64,000 bases of DNA from Lasiodiplodia sp. COLG20 (GCA_009801085.1 VNWV01000004.1:2604001-2668000), one strand, 5' to 3'. Positions 1 to 12,386 are shown, counted from the stretch's first letter. The notes: generated by a model not told the origin, from the letters alone. Numbers and translations are program-made.

Positions 1-1007
1 GCTGAAAACGTGGCCCAGGCCGTCGTACTTTTGGTCGGCCTCGCTTTCAAGGATGGCCGTGGCCTCTCCGTCTATCCTCTGGCCCCTGTGGAAGTGATGT
101 TTATCATCATGATTACGAGTTCGTCCCTCTCCGTCTTTAATAATACCCTAAGAATCGGCTTTCATGATATTCTCTACACTCAGAGCGACGGCTAACATAT
201 TAAACCAAATTATTAGGTGGAATGCCAGATATGGGCTTGGGCTTCGAGAAAGCATGTGCAGGCATCATGGAAAGGCCGCCCCAAGACCTAAAGACCGGTG
301 TCTTCACCCCTGAACTACTTTTGGACATGGTGGTATACGGGCTCTGGATTTCCGTCCTGTGCCTCGGGAGCTTCTCTCTTGTGCTATGGGGCTTTGGAGA
401 TGGTAACCTCGGCGAAAACTGTAACAACAGCTACAGGAACAGCATGGGGGAGCCCATTTGCGACACCGTCTTCCGCGCACGCGCCACCACCTTTGCCTGC
501 CTGACCTGGTTTGCGCTCTTCCTTGCCTGGGAGATGGTAGACATGCGCCGCAGCTTCTTCCGCATGCAACCAAACAGCAAGCGCTATTTCACCCAGTGGG
601 CCCACGACGTCTGGCGCAACAAATTCCTTTTCTGGGCAATTATTGCGGGCTTCGTTACCATCTTCCCCACGTTATACATCCCGGTCATCAATCACGATGT
701 GTTCCGCCACCAAGGCATCTCGTGGGAATGGGGTATTGTCTTCATCGCCGCCATGCTCTTCTTCGCGGGAGTCGAAGCATGGAAATGGGCCAAGCGCATC
801 TACTTCCGCCGCAAAGAGGCAAAGGCAATGAAGGCTGGGCTACCACTTTCGCAGCAGACGACCCAGGCTTGCGACCCGGAGATGAAGATCTTCGCTCAGT
901 ACGGTCTTCCGCTAAGCAATGCACTCACAGGCGACACTGCGCTGAGCAGTGAAAGAAGGCTTAGCAAGGCGGTTTCGTCCGATACCGAGGGTGTGAAGAG
1001 CCAATAA
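1..1007 (+). CDS. ENA1: ENA-type Na+/K+ efflux P-type ATPase, C-terminal part
   Basis: Partial gene; the window opens inside it. Exons 1-118 and 217-1007; the intron 119-216 has a GTTCGT donor and a GCTAAC branch site, and splicing restores ITSGMPDMGLGFEKA, the fungal ENA signature after the sixth membrane helix. About 302 C-terminal residues are visible: two helices before the intron, then hydrophobic segments beginning LLLDMVVYGLW, ATTFACLTWF, FLFWAIIAGF and IVFIAAMLFF, and a short basic cytosolic tail. The catalytic P-domain with DKTGT lies upstream of the window. The family pumps Na+ (or K+) out across the plasma membrane using ATP and confers salt and alkaline-pH tolerance; that role is family knowledge. 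Nothing looks broken in the visible part. It could also be one of several ENA paralogues, which this fragment cannot decide. Confidence 0.92.
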
Positions 1008-3231
1008 CGAGAGCTAGCCGCTGCTGAGAAGCGGCGGCCTCGTGCTCTTCCCGGGCCGAGACTATGGGGGGCTTATGACGTTTGGTGAGCAGACGTCAAA
1101 GCGAGTGTGGTGGTGATGGTGCAGCTCAGAATGGGCAAAACAGCTTGTCTGACGAGCTCACCATCAAAGTACTCTCCTGAAGAGTGCTCAAAAGTGGAAC
1201 TTTTTTCCTATCTCGGTATCTCTTTTGTCTTCCTTTTGAAGGAAACTGGGTTTGATGTGGAACCCGAAAAGAGAACAACAAAAATTGGGTGGGAGAGACT
1301 TGTCTCTCAAGACGTGGACATTGATGAAGGCGCTCAACTCGCTCCCCTAAGGTATGGTATTTACCCCAAAGTGGCTCTCCATCAACTGGTGTGGCCGTCC
1401 GCTCCTTTTCCCCCTTTCCGTTCCTACACAACTATCGTTCAACTATGTAGTTCGGCACAGTGCGTCTCTCGTCACGAGCTTGCTGCCCAAGTATCAAGAT
1501 TGAGCTGTCTGCTCAGATGAGTATCACTAAGGACATAGATAGTTGATATTACAAATTGCAAATCTTTCTTCAATTATTGCTGCTGCTGACTGGATTGCTG
1601 TTGGATTTGCTGTGTTTACTCCAGGTCCGGAGTCACGAAACCCGCTCGAAAGGCCCGTCCGCGTATACTAACCATGCCAAAGCGCTCTAGAGGTATTTCA
1701 GCCAAATGCTGGCGCAAACTAATTTTCGCTCGTATCATGGGTAGTTGAAGCTATCGTCCTAACGTGAATGTTGAACTAAAAATTATACATTTACGTCCGG
1801 ACGAGAGCTTCAACTGCCCCCATATTGTTTTTTTTTTTTTTTTTGTAAGGAAAATTGCTAAAGCTAGGTCTCTATGGAGAAGGTTCTGCAAATGAGGGGA
1901 ATCAGCTGCAGAAATGCTGATGCTTTCAATGCACCATACTCGGCTACGGACCTGGTACATATCAGGTGCTAGCACTCCGCAGAGCGGAAGAGGAATGGTA
2001 CTCTTCACGTTTTCTTAGGTTGTCTCTTCACTGTCCGGTTCGAAGACATGACTACTGTTCGAAACGGACCTTTTTACCTAGTCTGCGCGTTAGCTGGCAG
2101 CAGTGACTAACTGGGTGACCCCGATCGTGGATCAAAGGTCTATTCACTTCTCGCTGATGCTGTTGAAAAGGACAGGAGATGGCTGGGTCTCGAGACATCG
2201 AGCTCTCGCAGAACGCCGCTATGGAAGTCTTTGGGCCAATCAACCCCGTCCGTATCACCGAGGGCAGGTGATATTCCTACGCTTTGCATGTGATTATTTC
2301 ACACTTCTGCTGCAAATGCGTATAAAATGACCACATCTCAAAGCTTTGAGGCTTAAATCTCAGAAAAACTCTCCATAGATCTGCGGATGCGGTGTTATGT
2401 ACGACCGTCTAGAGTTGTACTGTTGGTCTTCTCGTGTCTGTAAGTCTGACGATTCTGTTAATGAATCTACTGAGCCTCGCTACTTCATCATTACGTGCGT
2501 TTGATGAATCTCGGCAACAAAGACAAATGATTCGGTAAAGTATTTGACAGAAATTCAGATACTGTACACTAATGGAAAATGCACCCATTCAGTAATTGGC
2601 TGGAATGTGAATGCGGGAAGGAGTCGATTCTTCAGCTCAGCACGATACCCCCCGCTGTTGCTCACGGCAAGGGAGCAGGACGCCGAAGTAATGGGCAGGT
2701 GTGTGTGAAGTATTTCTTTCACACGCTTTAAAATTCTGAATGACTGGTGTTGGTATTGAAAGTCGGAGTGTTATGAGGAAAGTTATTTTATATAGCCAGA
2801 CTATTAGCAGCAACTGACCTACTTTACCACGTGTGAGGGCTCCCAACCGTCGAATCATCGATTGCTGTAGGATTGATTGACCGCATTACAACAGAGTGGC
2901 ATCATGTGAACAGACGTATGCTTTGAAATTCTGTTGAATATTCACGTTTACTCCAACGCTTCAACCATCTCCTTTGTGGCTGCCTTCAGCACTGGAAGAT
3001 TCGACCATAGACCACCTACGGCTCACAAAGCCCCAGCATCACAAGTGACTGAAGCTTTCTCTCATTATTTCACATATAGTCTTCTTCCTTGGCCTATTAC
3101 ACATGACCTGAGACTCCACGAATTACCACCCTCACTTCACCCCAGCAAACCACTGCCAGACCACACGCCCACGACCAACTCACACCTAGCACCATTACTC
3201 AACGACCTCATAACCCGCACACGCCTCACCC
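1008..3231. other. Intergenic, no gene supported
   Basis: About 2.2 kb between two gene 3' ends (the ENA gene runs right, the next gene runs left). Short open frames here lack recognisable domains. It contains a 17-T run at 1828-1844. I see no RNA gene. Confidence 0.6.
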
Positions 3232-4674
3232 TCAGTCCCTCATCAAATTCTGCCCCAACCACCACCACTCCCACCACCCTTCCCACTTCCCGACCAACGG
3301 ATCCCTCCACTGCTGCGGACACGGCACATCAGCGGGCCACATCTCCCACTCCTCCATATCCGGCCACACGCGGTTCCACACCCTCATCGCGCCCGCCGCC
3401 ACCATCAAGTACGGAAACAGCGTCGTGACGGACGGCGTGTAAGCCAGGGGGTCAGCCAAGAACCTCTTGACCCAGCCCCACACCAGTGCCACAACGCCCT
3501 CATCCTGCTGCCTCTCAGCAGCCGAAGCCGACGACGGCGACGACCCCGACCCCGTCGCCGTCGGCGGCTCCAGCAACGCCTCCTGCGCCGCCAGCGCCTC
3601 CTTCTCCCACAGCCGGCGCCCGCGCAGCGCCGAGCGGACGGCGTGCAGCATGAACATGGCGAAGACGAGGTGGCCGCCCACCTCGCTGAAGTAGTAGCCG
3701 TCGCCCAGCGCGGGCAGCGGGATGGCGCCGAAGGAGTCGTAGTTGGCGATGACGGCGCGGAGCGGGATGGCGGGCACAGTGCCGAAGTCGGTGAAGATGA
3801 GGAGCGCGGAGAGGGCTTCTGAGTAGAAGAGTTGGCGGAATTGCTGGAGGTAGGTGAAGAGCCGAGGGGCGTAGCGGGGCGCGTAGAGGGTGGGGGAGGC
3901 GCTGTCGCGGCAGAAGAGGATGGTGTGGTGGAGGGTGGTTTTGCGGTAGGAGGGGGGGAGGGGTGGGACTGGTTCGGTGAAGAGGCGGATGGGTGTGAGG
4001 GGGGTGTGGGGGAGGGATAGCAGGACGAGGAGGATTCCGGATATGGAGAGTTGGAGGGCGATGTAGTCGGCGTTGATGAGGGAGTCGGGGTTGCGTGAGA
4101 GGCGCCGGAAGAAAAGCCTGATGCCGAAAACGCAGTAGGCAAGCTGAAGGATAAGACTGGCGAATTGGAGAATGAGACCGAGTGTCTTTGCAGTACCAAG
4201 GATGGTTGAGAACTCGTTTGGTTGAGTGGTTGTTGGCGGAGATGACGTCTTCTTTTCTTGGGACGAAAGAGAGCTGTCCGTGGATTCAGTGATTGGGGTA
4301 GGTGGTACGCGACCGAAAAGGACGCGTAGAGGGAGACGAATGTCGAAAGGGTGCTCTTCCGACTTCAACTTTGATTTAATGTAGTGAAAAAATATCGTGA
4401 GCATGGCGAAGACATGCTGAAAGACCACCGTAAGAGGGGAGAAAGGAAAGAAGAAAGGCCTCCAGTCCAGGACGGATTCTCCGCGGATCCAGAGAAGGTG
4501 GAAATAAGAAAGAAGGCCGGTAAAATAGAGAGTAGCAAGTTGCATAAGCACATCGTCATATGTCCTCATCCAGGCATGTCTGGCGCAACCGTTGACTGGG
4601 ATGAAAGAATCATCAGTGACCAATCCGCTGGCCAAGGCACCTCGCTTCATGATGATGGAATTAACGAACGACAA
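3232..4674 (-). CDS. Multi-pass membrane protein of unknown function
   Basis: Single-exon frame of 480 residues. I do not recognise the family. It has six or seven probable membrane segments, near residues 43-63, 75-100, 165-190, 205-222, 285-300, 325-345 and 430-450, with a Ser/Thr-rich loop near 128-155 and an Ala/Ser-rich loop near 385-400. The C-terminus is strikingly rich in Trp and Glu (WEGWWEWWWLGQ). A TATAAAG element lies about 52 bp upstream of the first ATG, supporting that start; later Mets at residues 9 and 36 are alternatives. GC content rises steeply in the 3' half. It shares a 552-bp divergent upstream region with gamma-tubulin. Likely a fungus-specific integral membrane protein; no function is proposed. 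Confidence 0.75.
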   Translation of the reverse strand: MSFVNSIIMKRGALASGLVTDDSFIPVNGCARHAWMRTYDDVLMQLATLYFTGLLSYFHLLWIRGESVLDWRPFFFPFSPLTVVFQHVFAMLTIFFHYIKSKLKSEEHPFDIRLPLRVLFGRVPPTPITESTDSSLSSQEKKTSSPPTTTQPNEFSTILGTAKTLGLILQFASLILQLAYCVFGIRLFFRRLSRNPDSLINADYIALQLSISGILLVLLSLPHTPLTPIRLFTEPVPPLPPSYRKTTLHHTILFCRDSASPTLYAPRYAPRLFTYLQQFRQLFYSEALSALLIFTDFGTVPAIPLRAVIANYDSFGAIPLPALGDGYYFSEVGGHLVFAMFMLHAVRSALRGRRLWEKEALAAQEALLEPPTATGSGSSPSSASAAERQQDEGVVALVWGWVKRFLADPLAYTPSVTTLFPYLMVAAGAMRVWNRVWPDMEEWEMWPADVPCPQQWRDPLVGKWEGWWEWWWLGQNLMRD

Positions 4675-5226
4675 GAAAGAGAGGGCGACGGTGGACTGGG
4701 CCTCGAGAGGAGCAAGGACCTGGCACTTTATAAGTCTAGACTGGGGCGAAGTTTACCTGTCACGCCTCGGCGATGGCATCGGTGACTCCGCCGGCAAAAT
4801 GTATTCCTTCAACGCCACGAGCTATTCTTAGACCCGTATAGAAAGGTTTGGCACCACGATGTCAACGATGTAACGATCTTGCATATATACTGCGAGATAA
4901 GCGAGGGTGCCTGGATCCTCAACACAGCGCAAGCGGAAATATCGCCAGAGAAGCACGGCAGGGAATTCGGTGCTCGCGTGAAGACATCTCATGCCCAATT
5001 GCTGGGACCGAGCAAGGCATAGCGTCTGTGTGGTAAGTCAGGGTCTGTTTCAAGTGAAAGATTGATGATAAGGGCGGTGGTGCGGGCGAGAGTAGCGTGA
5101 CAGGGCGGAAGTGACGTGGGCGGCAAGTGTTGGGCCCTCAAGCTCGGGCGGTGACAGCAACGCGAGTTTGCGCCCGCAACGCGTCTCTCGCGACCGAAGC
5201 TTCACACAACCTCCCCACACACTACA
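4675..5226. promoter_or_regulatory. Divergent promoter region, membrane protein / gamma-tubulin
   Basis: 552 bp separate the start codons of two genes transcribed away from each other. A TATAAAG on the minus strand (4726-4732) serves the left gene. I see no clear TATA box for gamma-tubulin. Confidence 0.5.
4726..4732 (-). promoter_or_regulatory. TATA-like box of the membrane protein gene
   Basis: Minus-strand TATAAAG about 52 bp upstream of the ATG at 4674. Position and sequence fit a core promoter; untested. Confidence 0.4.
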
Positions 5227-6887
5227 ATGCCTAGGTTCGTTAGCTCCAGGACCCCACAACGACCCCAAAGCATGCGCTGATCCTGTCGCAGAGAGATCAT
5301 AACCCTCCAGGCCGGCCAGTGCGGCAACAGCGGTGCGTTTGCTCACCTCCGCCTATCTCCCCGCAGCTCTCCACCGCACTATTCCGAGTCGCGCATACGA
5401 TGAACATAGAGCTCAAACACTAACTCCTGTACAGTTGGCAGCCAATTTTGGCAGCAGCTGTGCCAGGAGCACGGCATCAACCAAGACGGCAACCTCGAAG
5501 ACTTCGCGACTGAGGGCGGTGACAGGAAGGATGTCTTCTTCTACCAGGCAAGTTCCTACACCAGCCTCACTGACATGACAACTAGCTACGATTCTAACAG
5601 GCCTCGCAGTCCGACGACACTCGCTACATCCCGCGCGCCATTCTCCTCGATCTTGAGCCTCGTGTACGTGGAATAGAAGCTCCGCATCCTTGAACAGCAC
5701 CAACTTACGCGCGCCCTCTACAGGTCATCAACAGCATTCTGAGCGGACCCTACAAGAACATCTACAACCCCGAGAACTTCTACGTGCACAAGGATGGTAC
5801 CGGCGCTGGCAACAACTGGGCGGCAGGCTACGCCATGGGCGAGTCGGTGAACGAGGAAGTCATGGACATGATTGACCGCGAGGCTGACGGTAGCGACTCG
5901 CTGGAGGGCTTCATGCTGCTACACTCGATCGCGGGTGGTACTGGTTCCGGTCTTGGATCCTTCCTGCTCGAGCGCCTGAACGACCGCTTCCCTAAGAAGC
6001 TGATCCAGACGTACTCGGTCTTCCCGGACACGCAGAACGCGGGTGACGTTGTTGTTCAGCCGTACAACAGCTTGCTGTCTATGCGCCGCCTGACGCAGAA
6101 CGCCGACTCCGTCGTCGTGCTGGACAACGGCGCTCTCTCGCGCATCGCCGCCAACACGCTTCACGTTCAGGAGCCTTCCTTCCAGCAGACGAACCAGCTC
6201 GTCTCGACCGTCATGTCCGCCTCCACGACGACCCTCCGCTACCCTGGCTACATGCACAACGACCTGGTCGGAATTGTCGCCTCTCTGATCCCCACGCCGC
6301 GCTGCCACTTCCTCATGACCTCGTACACGCCCTTCACCGGTGACCAGGTCGAGTCGGCCAAGACGGTGCGCAAGACGACCGTGCTCGAGGTCATGCGCCG
6401 TCTGCTGCAGCCCAAGAACCGCATGGTGTCGACCAACCCATCCAAGACGTCGTGCTACATCTCCATCCTCAACATCATCCAGGGCGAGGCCGACCCCACC
6501 GACGTGCACAAGTCGCTGCTGCGTATCCGCGAGCGCAAACTTGCCACCTTCATTCCCTGGGGCCCGGCCTCCATCCAGGTCGCCCTCACCCGCAAGTCCC
6601 CTTACGTCCAGAGCTCCCACCGCGTCTCCGGTCTCATGCTCGCCAACCATACCGGCGTCGCCACCCTGTTCAAGCGCATCCTCTTCCAGTACGACCGCCT
6701 GCGCAAGCGCAACGCCTTCCTCGAGCAGTACAAGCGCGAGGCTCCCTTCGCCGACGGCCTGTCCGAGTTCGACGAGGCAAAGGCCGTTGTCCAGGACCTG
6801 ATCGCCGAGTACGAGGACGCGGAACAGCCCGACTACCTGAGCAAGGAAGGTAAGGAGGGCGGCGAGACCGCTGGTGTGGGTGCGTAA
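5227..6887 (+). CDS. mipA: Gamma-tubulin
   Basis: Tubulin of the gamma-tubulin complex, which nucleates microtubules at the spindle pole body. Exons 5227-5234, 5292-5332, 5435-5547, 5610-5663 and 5724-6887 give 459 residues. The start reads [16 protein letters not shown], as in gamma- and not beta-tubulins; [13 protein letters not shown] carries the tubulin GTP-binding G-box, and [22 protein letters not shown] and [20 protein letters not shown] are gamma-type. The first coding exon is only 8 nt. The third intron (5548-5609) starts with GC: CAG|GCAAGT, with CTAAC 10 nt before the chosen acceptor, and no GT donor preserves FYQSDDTRY. The other three introns are GT-AG. The last exon holds most of the protein and the acidic tail. 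Confidence 0.96.
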
Positions 6888-7506
6888 TGATGACGATGAT
6901 GACGGATATTCCCCGTCGAGGGAGTGCCTATTTTGGGGAAAGGAGGCTTCAACGTGCTTGTACGTGACACTGAAACTTGCATGGTGCTTGGCGTTTTATA
7001 AACCACCTGGAAAAATACACGGGTGGAGGGTTAGGATTCTCTTATTCGATAACCAAAGGAATTAAGAAACATTTTGGGAGAAAGGGGGGCGGGGAAGCTA
7101 TGATACCGGCTTTGTCTCACTTTTCAATTCTCTTCTACAATTCTTCTTTTGCCATAAGCTTTTTTTTTTCTTCTTCTCCGCTTTGGGCCGGCTTGATTTC
7201 AGGATATGATCAAACGAAAGCCGAGAAATGAGACACAATACGTAGTAGTACGAGAAAGATATCCATGTCCAAAAACGTTTTGAAAGATTTGGTTTCCGTG
7301 ATGTGGTGATGACTGTTGGAGTCAACTATCCTCTATTTCCATACTCCAGCCCGAGCCACCACTTGCCCATGCATCTGAACGTTTACTTCCCTCCCAAAGA
7401 AATGGATGCCATCTTATCTTCGTTCTGTTCTGCTACATTCCCCTTATCTCCAGGAGCACCGACGACAAGAGAAGGGGGAAAAGAAAAGTGAAAGTGATAA
7501 CCGCGT
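6888..7506. other. Convergent 3' region, gamma-tubulin / VPS23
   Basis: 619 bp between two converging genes; it must hold both 3' UTRs. AT-richer, with a T-rich stretch near 7160-7175. No gene seen. Confidence 0.6.
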
Positions 7507-9703
7507 CTAGTACCCGGACCGCAGCCCGTACTCGACATTCTCATCCAACCCCATACCCTTCGCGATCTTCTTGATCAGCGCCTTCTTCAGGAATTGCTCG
7601 CGAGCCAGACTCCTCGTTTGCTACATTAAGACCGTAGTGTCAGTATACATCCTCTTCCTGCGATCGAGAATAAAAAATGAGCAAGGGGTAAATCAACATA
7701 CCTTAACAAACACCTCCGCCCCCACCCTCCCGCGATCCAATCCGCGACCAAGCAAGAAAATAGCCTCTTCGAGCCCTCTCTCCTCCGCCACCAATCCCCA
7801 CAGCTGGCCGCCGACGACGGTGGGCGCGACGAGCGTGTCGTCGACGTCGGGCACGGTGCGGGTGCGGGCGTCGTCCATGGCGCGGTCGGCCTCACGCATG
7901 GCGTCGGCCAGCACGCGCTCGTTGGACGCCAGCGCCGCATCCAGCCGCTGCAGCTGGTCGAGCTCCTGCTGCAGGCGCGCGTGGGCCGCCCGCAGCGCGG
8001 CGCCCTGCGCGCGCAGCGCCGGCACGGCGGCGATGTTGCCTTGGACCGTCTGCGTCGTCTGCGCGACGAGGGCGCTGGAGAGGGCCGAGAGGAGCGCGTC
8101 CTTTTGCGGGTTGGGTGGCACGGGTGGGACGGGGAGGGGCACGTCGGATGCGGTTTGGGACGGGAGTTGGACGTCAAGCTCGGAGGTGAGGAGGTCGGGG
8201 ACGGGCGGTTTGGGTTGGGGTGGTTGCGGGGGTGGTTGTGCGAATTGAGGGCCGGTTGGGGGCGTGGGCATGTATGGCGGTTGCTGTTGCGGGTATTGCT
8301 GATATTGAGGAGCAGGAGGCGGGTATGTCGATTGGGGATATTGGTTGGGCGGAGGACTGGAATACTGCGGGAGGCCAGGAGGTGCTTGGTAGCCAGGTGC
8401 TTGCTGCTGCTGTTGTGGTGGCAAAGGAGGCGGCTGTGAATACCTGGATGGAGGTGGTCCAGGCATTCCTCCTGGAGTTATAGGACTGACTGGACTATCA
8501 CGTCCGTATGGCTGAGCCTGAAAAGGAGGTCGCAGCGGTAGAGCTGCTGGGTCCTGCGGCGTTGGAGGAAGAGGTCGATCGGTTAAACTCGCCTGCCTTT
8601 GTGGTGGTATACTGTGTGGAGGTCTGCCATAGTCAGGATGACCACCAGCCTGGCCCATTGCAGGTGGTATGGGGGGCCGAGGAGGGCCTTGCTGTTGATG
8701 TTGCTGCCCATATCCGTTAGGATGAGGGCTACCATTCACTACACCCGTATCCTTCGGTGGCTTAGGAGGAGGAGGCGGCGCCTGATCAGCTGTAGGAGCT
8801 GGCGATGCTGTAGGTTGCGGCTGCATCTGTCTTCTCCATTCTTCTGGCGGAGGAGGAACTGGAGGCGGTGCCGGGCTTGCTGTCGGTTGGGGAGAGCCAA
8901 ATTGGTCTTGCTTCGCGACAACCGGTGGCTCTTTTGCGAAGACGCCACGGAGGACGGTGAGGAAGTCTGATATGGAGGATTTCTACCATCAACGTCAGCA
9001 TACTCTCAAGTACAAGATCCGTGCCAAGCTCAGGCAGCCCTGGTATGGAGCTTAGGAGAGCTCTAGCAGAATGCTTCCAGCAGCTCAACCATGCCGTAGC
9101 TTTAAGCCCCAGTGAATTATTTCCATTCGAAGTACTCACATCCCAATAACTTGCCCATCCACTCAAGTATGGATGATATACTCTTCCTTCACCGCTAACG
9201 TGTTGTCCCGGCCTAACCAGCATATCCTGTGTCGGCGTGACATAAACCATCGGAGGCTCACGCGGGTAGTCATGAGGGACCCAAAGCGCTATCGGAAACC
9301 GGTATATTGCGCCACGAAACTGGACGGGCAGAGTGCCACTGAGAGTGAGCAGAAGGGCGGGGACGCCATTTTCGTAGGCTGCGACGACGGCAAAAGCGAC
9401 ATTGATTAGCGGTTGGACGGCGGGCGCATTCAAAGAGATGAAAGCTCTATGAGGATGATTTGTATGGAAAGCGGGGGGCGCGAGCGGATGCGGGAAGGCG
9501 CGTACTGTAAACGTCTGTTCGTGGGGATAGCGATGGGTACTGCGCGAGAGCTTCGGCGGCGTCGTTGTATGTGCGGTTCACGTCCGAATATTCCTGTACA
9601 GCGCGCTGAGGATTAGAGAGGAACTGAAGGACTAAGGCGGGTGCAGTACATTAGTCAGAACGCTGTAGAGCCAGTTCAGGACGCGGTCGTTGACCGGCGG
9701 CAT
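7507..9703 (-). CDS. VPS23: ESCRT-I subunit Vps23/Tsg101 (UEV domain)
   Basis: Recognises ubiquitinated cargo for sorting into multivesicular bodies on endosomes. Five exons on the minus strand: 9650-9703, 9506-9593, 9140-9378, 7702-8982 and 7507-7620, giving 591 residues. The UEV domain (about 10-150) shows VLNWLYSVLT, DVNRTYNDAAEALAQYPSL, LLLTLSGTLPVQFRG and PREPPMVYVTP; it is a ubiquitin-conjugating fold without the catalytic cysteine. A Pro/Gln-rich linker follows (about 175-390), then a predicted coiled coil with many Leu/Arg/Ala, and a C-terminal steadiness box (SLAREQFLKKALIKKIAKGMG). All four introns are GT-AG and every junction keeps frame. Length is normal for fungal Vps23. It lies in tandem with NFS1, whose 3' end is 352 bp upstream. 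Confidence 0.94.
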
Positions 9704-10055
9704 ATTGGTAGGTGGTGATGCGGGAAGAGCACGTCAGATCGCGCATGGATAGGTGCCCGGCACTCAAACCCCACACCGACGCGGAACTGCCGCGGCGGCA
9801 ACCACGACCCCTGCCATCAACACCACCCAGGCTCGCCCATGTCGTCATGCATTTTTATAAGTCACACGTCATTTGAGAGTTCTTAACACATCGGAACGTC
9901 AGATATGTGTATTCCGGAGGATATCAAGCATCTCACTGTAACTAGCTATAATACAACACTGCCCATACGTTTAGGACAGTTTAGCCGCCCATATGTCCAC
10001 CCAGAACGCCGCATTCATAATTGCTTCATAACTCCTCAATCGCATATTAACAAAA
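9704..10055. other. Intergenic, VPS23 upstream region
   Basis: 352 bp between VPS23 and the 3' end of NFS1, both on the minus strand; presumably the VPS23 promoter and the NFS1 3' UTR. No further feature seen. Confidence 0.5.
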
Positions 10056-11792
10056 TTAGTGCTGGCTCCACTCAATCGTGTTGAGGTCAATGCCTTCCTG
10101 AACGAGCTCCCACAGAGGGCTCAACTCCCTCAGGAAGTTGACGCGCTCTCTAACCGCATTCAGGACGTAGTCAATTTCACTGTCGGTGGTGAAGCGGCCA
10201 ATGCCAAAACGGATACTGCTGTGAGCGCTCTCATCACTGCTGCCGAGCGCTCTGAGGACGTAGCTAGGCTCGAGGGATGCGGAGGTACAGGCACTACCAG
10301 AAGAAAGGGCGATATCCTTGAGAGCCATCAGGAGAGACTCGCCTTCGACGTACGCAAACGAGATGTTGACACAGCCAGGGTAATGGCGTGTAGGATCACC
10401 GTTCAAAGTAGTGTGCTCCATGGCAAGGAGGCCATCTCTGAGCTTCTGGGAGAGCGCAGCGATGCGCTTGCTGTCATACTGTTGCCAAAGTCAGCGATTG
10501 AACTAGACTTTGATGAAACGAATAAAAAATTGTTTCTTCCAGTCATAACCCCTGCTGTGTATCAACACCGCAGACGAGGTACGGTGCAAGCACCGTAGAC
10601 ACCCCCGAAAAGCTTCAGAAAGCCATGCATGTATAAAAGCAAATAATCATATGAGGAAAAGGGAATTAAGAGAGGGATCGAAGCTTACCTCCATTTCCTG
10701 CTTGCAGAGACGCGCGGCCTCACCAAGACCAATGGCGAGAGGAGGAGCGAGCGTGCCACTCCTCAAACCGCGCTCCTGACCACCGCCAGAGATGATGGGC
10801 TCGAGCCTGACCCTAGGCCGTCTCCGAACATAGCAAGCTCCGATGCCCTTGGGGCCATAGATCTTGTGACCGGAGATGGACATGAGGTCAATGTTCGACT
10901 TGTTGACATCGAGAGGAATCTTGCCAACCGCCTGAGCGGCATCGGTATGGAAGAAAATCTTCTTCGACCGGCACAGCTTTCCAATCTCGTCAATCGGCTG
11001 GACGACACCAATCTCGTTGTTCACGGTCATAATGCTGACCAGCATGGTGTCCGGCCTGATGGCCTTCTCCAGCTGCTCCATGTCAATCAAACCATTGGGC
11101 TGAACAGGGAGGTAGGTGACGTCAAGACCCTCCTCCTGCAAGTGGCGACAGCTGTCCAAAACGCACTTGTGCTCCGTCTGGCAGGTGATGATGTGCTTCT
11201 TCTTTCCCGACTTCTTGAAGAACCGCGCGACACCCTTGATGCTCATGTTGTTGCTCTCGGTGGCTCCGCTGGTGAAGATGATCTCCTTGGGATCGGCGCC
11301 GATGAGACTGGCGAGGTGGGCTCTCGCCTGCTCGACTGCCTTCTCCGTCTCCCATCCGTAGGCGTGTGTCCGCGAGTGCGGGTTACCATACAGGCCGGTG
11401 TAGAAGGGGAGCATGGAATCAAGGACGCGCGGGTCCATCGGGGTGGTGGCCTGCATGTCGAGGTAGATGGGGCGAGAGCCGGCATCCATGACTGTTGCCT
11501 GCTTGAGGATGCCGGCATTGGGGCTCATCATCGCATCGGCGCCCATTCCCGTCGTCGGCATCGTGGCATCCTTCGGCTGCAGGCCGCTCTCGCGCACGAA
11601 GTTCTTCTGCTCGGCCTTGATGGCGGCATCGACGTTGACGGTGGCATTCTGCGGCTTGGTCTCATGGACGTAGCCGCGGCGGGGAGCGAGGGAGGCGGCA
11701 CGCAGCGACGAGCGCGGCAGAGCGCTGTGCGACGCGCGGCGGGCGCTGAGCGAGAGGGCCTGCCTCGCAGCGCGGGGTGCGAAGGTCGACAT
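10056..11792 (-). CDS. NFS1: Mitochondrial cysteine desulfurase Nfs1
   Basis: PLP enzyme that removes sulfur from cysteine for Fe-S cluster assembly in the mitochondrial matrix and for tRNA thiolation. Two exons, 10689-11792 and 10056-10478, separated by a 210-bp intron, give 508 residues. Residues 1-45 are rich in Arg, Ser and Ala and lack acidic residues, as in a mitochondrial presequence. The PLP lysine is in [12 protein letters not shown] (about K310), and the catalytic Cys is in the mobile loop [21 protein letters not shown] (about C432). The conserved [23 protein letters not shown] and EHKCVLDSC motifs are present. An in-frame ATG 90 nt upstream exists, but the downstream one starts the presequence. 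It diverges from the BAR-SH3 gene across 594 bp. Confidence 0.96.
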
Positions 11793-12386
11793 TTTGAAAA
11801 AGTGGGAGAAAAGTCGATGGGGTTGAAGAGGGCAGGCAAATAAGAGCTTGAGGAAGCGAGAATCTGATAAGTCGTGGCGCACACGGAACGCGGTGTGTCA
11901 TGTGCGTGGCGCTCAGTTGCCGGCCATCCGAATGCAGCTGCGCCAAGCCCAACTGGCGATGGGTCGGGTTGGGTCGCTTCGGCGGACTGCGGCATCTAGC
12001 GATTCCGAGCAGTCCGGCGGCCGCTTCTTGTGCCTTCCATGCTCGTTGTGTGCTGCGGTATCCTCAGGCCGCCTCCTGTGTGCGCCCGCTGCCCGATCTT
12101 GTTGCCTGTGAGTGGTCCGCCTGTCACTCCCCCCCGGCCAGATTTGCACTGGGGAGCACTACATCATAAAGCCGCAAGCGATTCCCAAGGGCACAGCCCG
12201 GACTTGGCGCCCGAGCCACACCGTCGTCATCGCCGCCTTTGGCTCGCTCTAATACCCTGCCGGCGCCGTCCTCAGTATCCACCAACACCACCCACGCCCG
12301 CGCCCTGAGTCGCTTCTGCCTTTCAGAATTCCGCTTGCGCCGGTCTCTCTCCTCCCATACGTCTCGCTTCTATCTACGCCGCAGCC
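11793..12386. promoter_or_regulatory. Divergent promoter region, NFS1 / BAR-SH3 gene
   Basis: 594 bp between two start codons pointing outward. The part next to the BAR-SH3 gene is pyrimidine-rich (12295-12375), as is common in fungal promoters. No TATA box is clear on either strand. Confidence 0.5.

Noticed and set aside
2934..3428. Thr/Pro-rich plus-strand open frame
   Set aside because: Its 3' part is antisense to the membrane protein gene and the rest is low-complexity without support.
10866..11843. 325-residue plus-strand open frame
   Set aside because: Antisense shadow of NFS1; no domain and biased composition.
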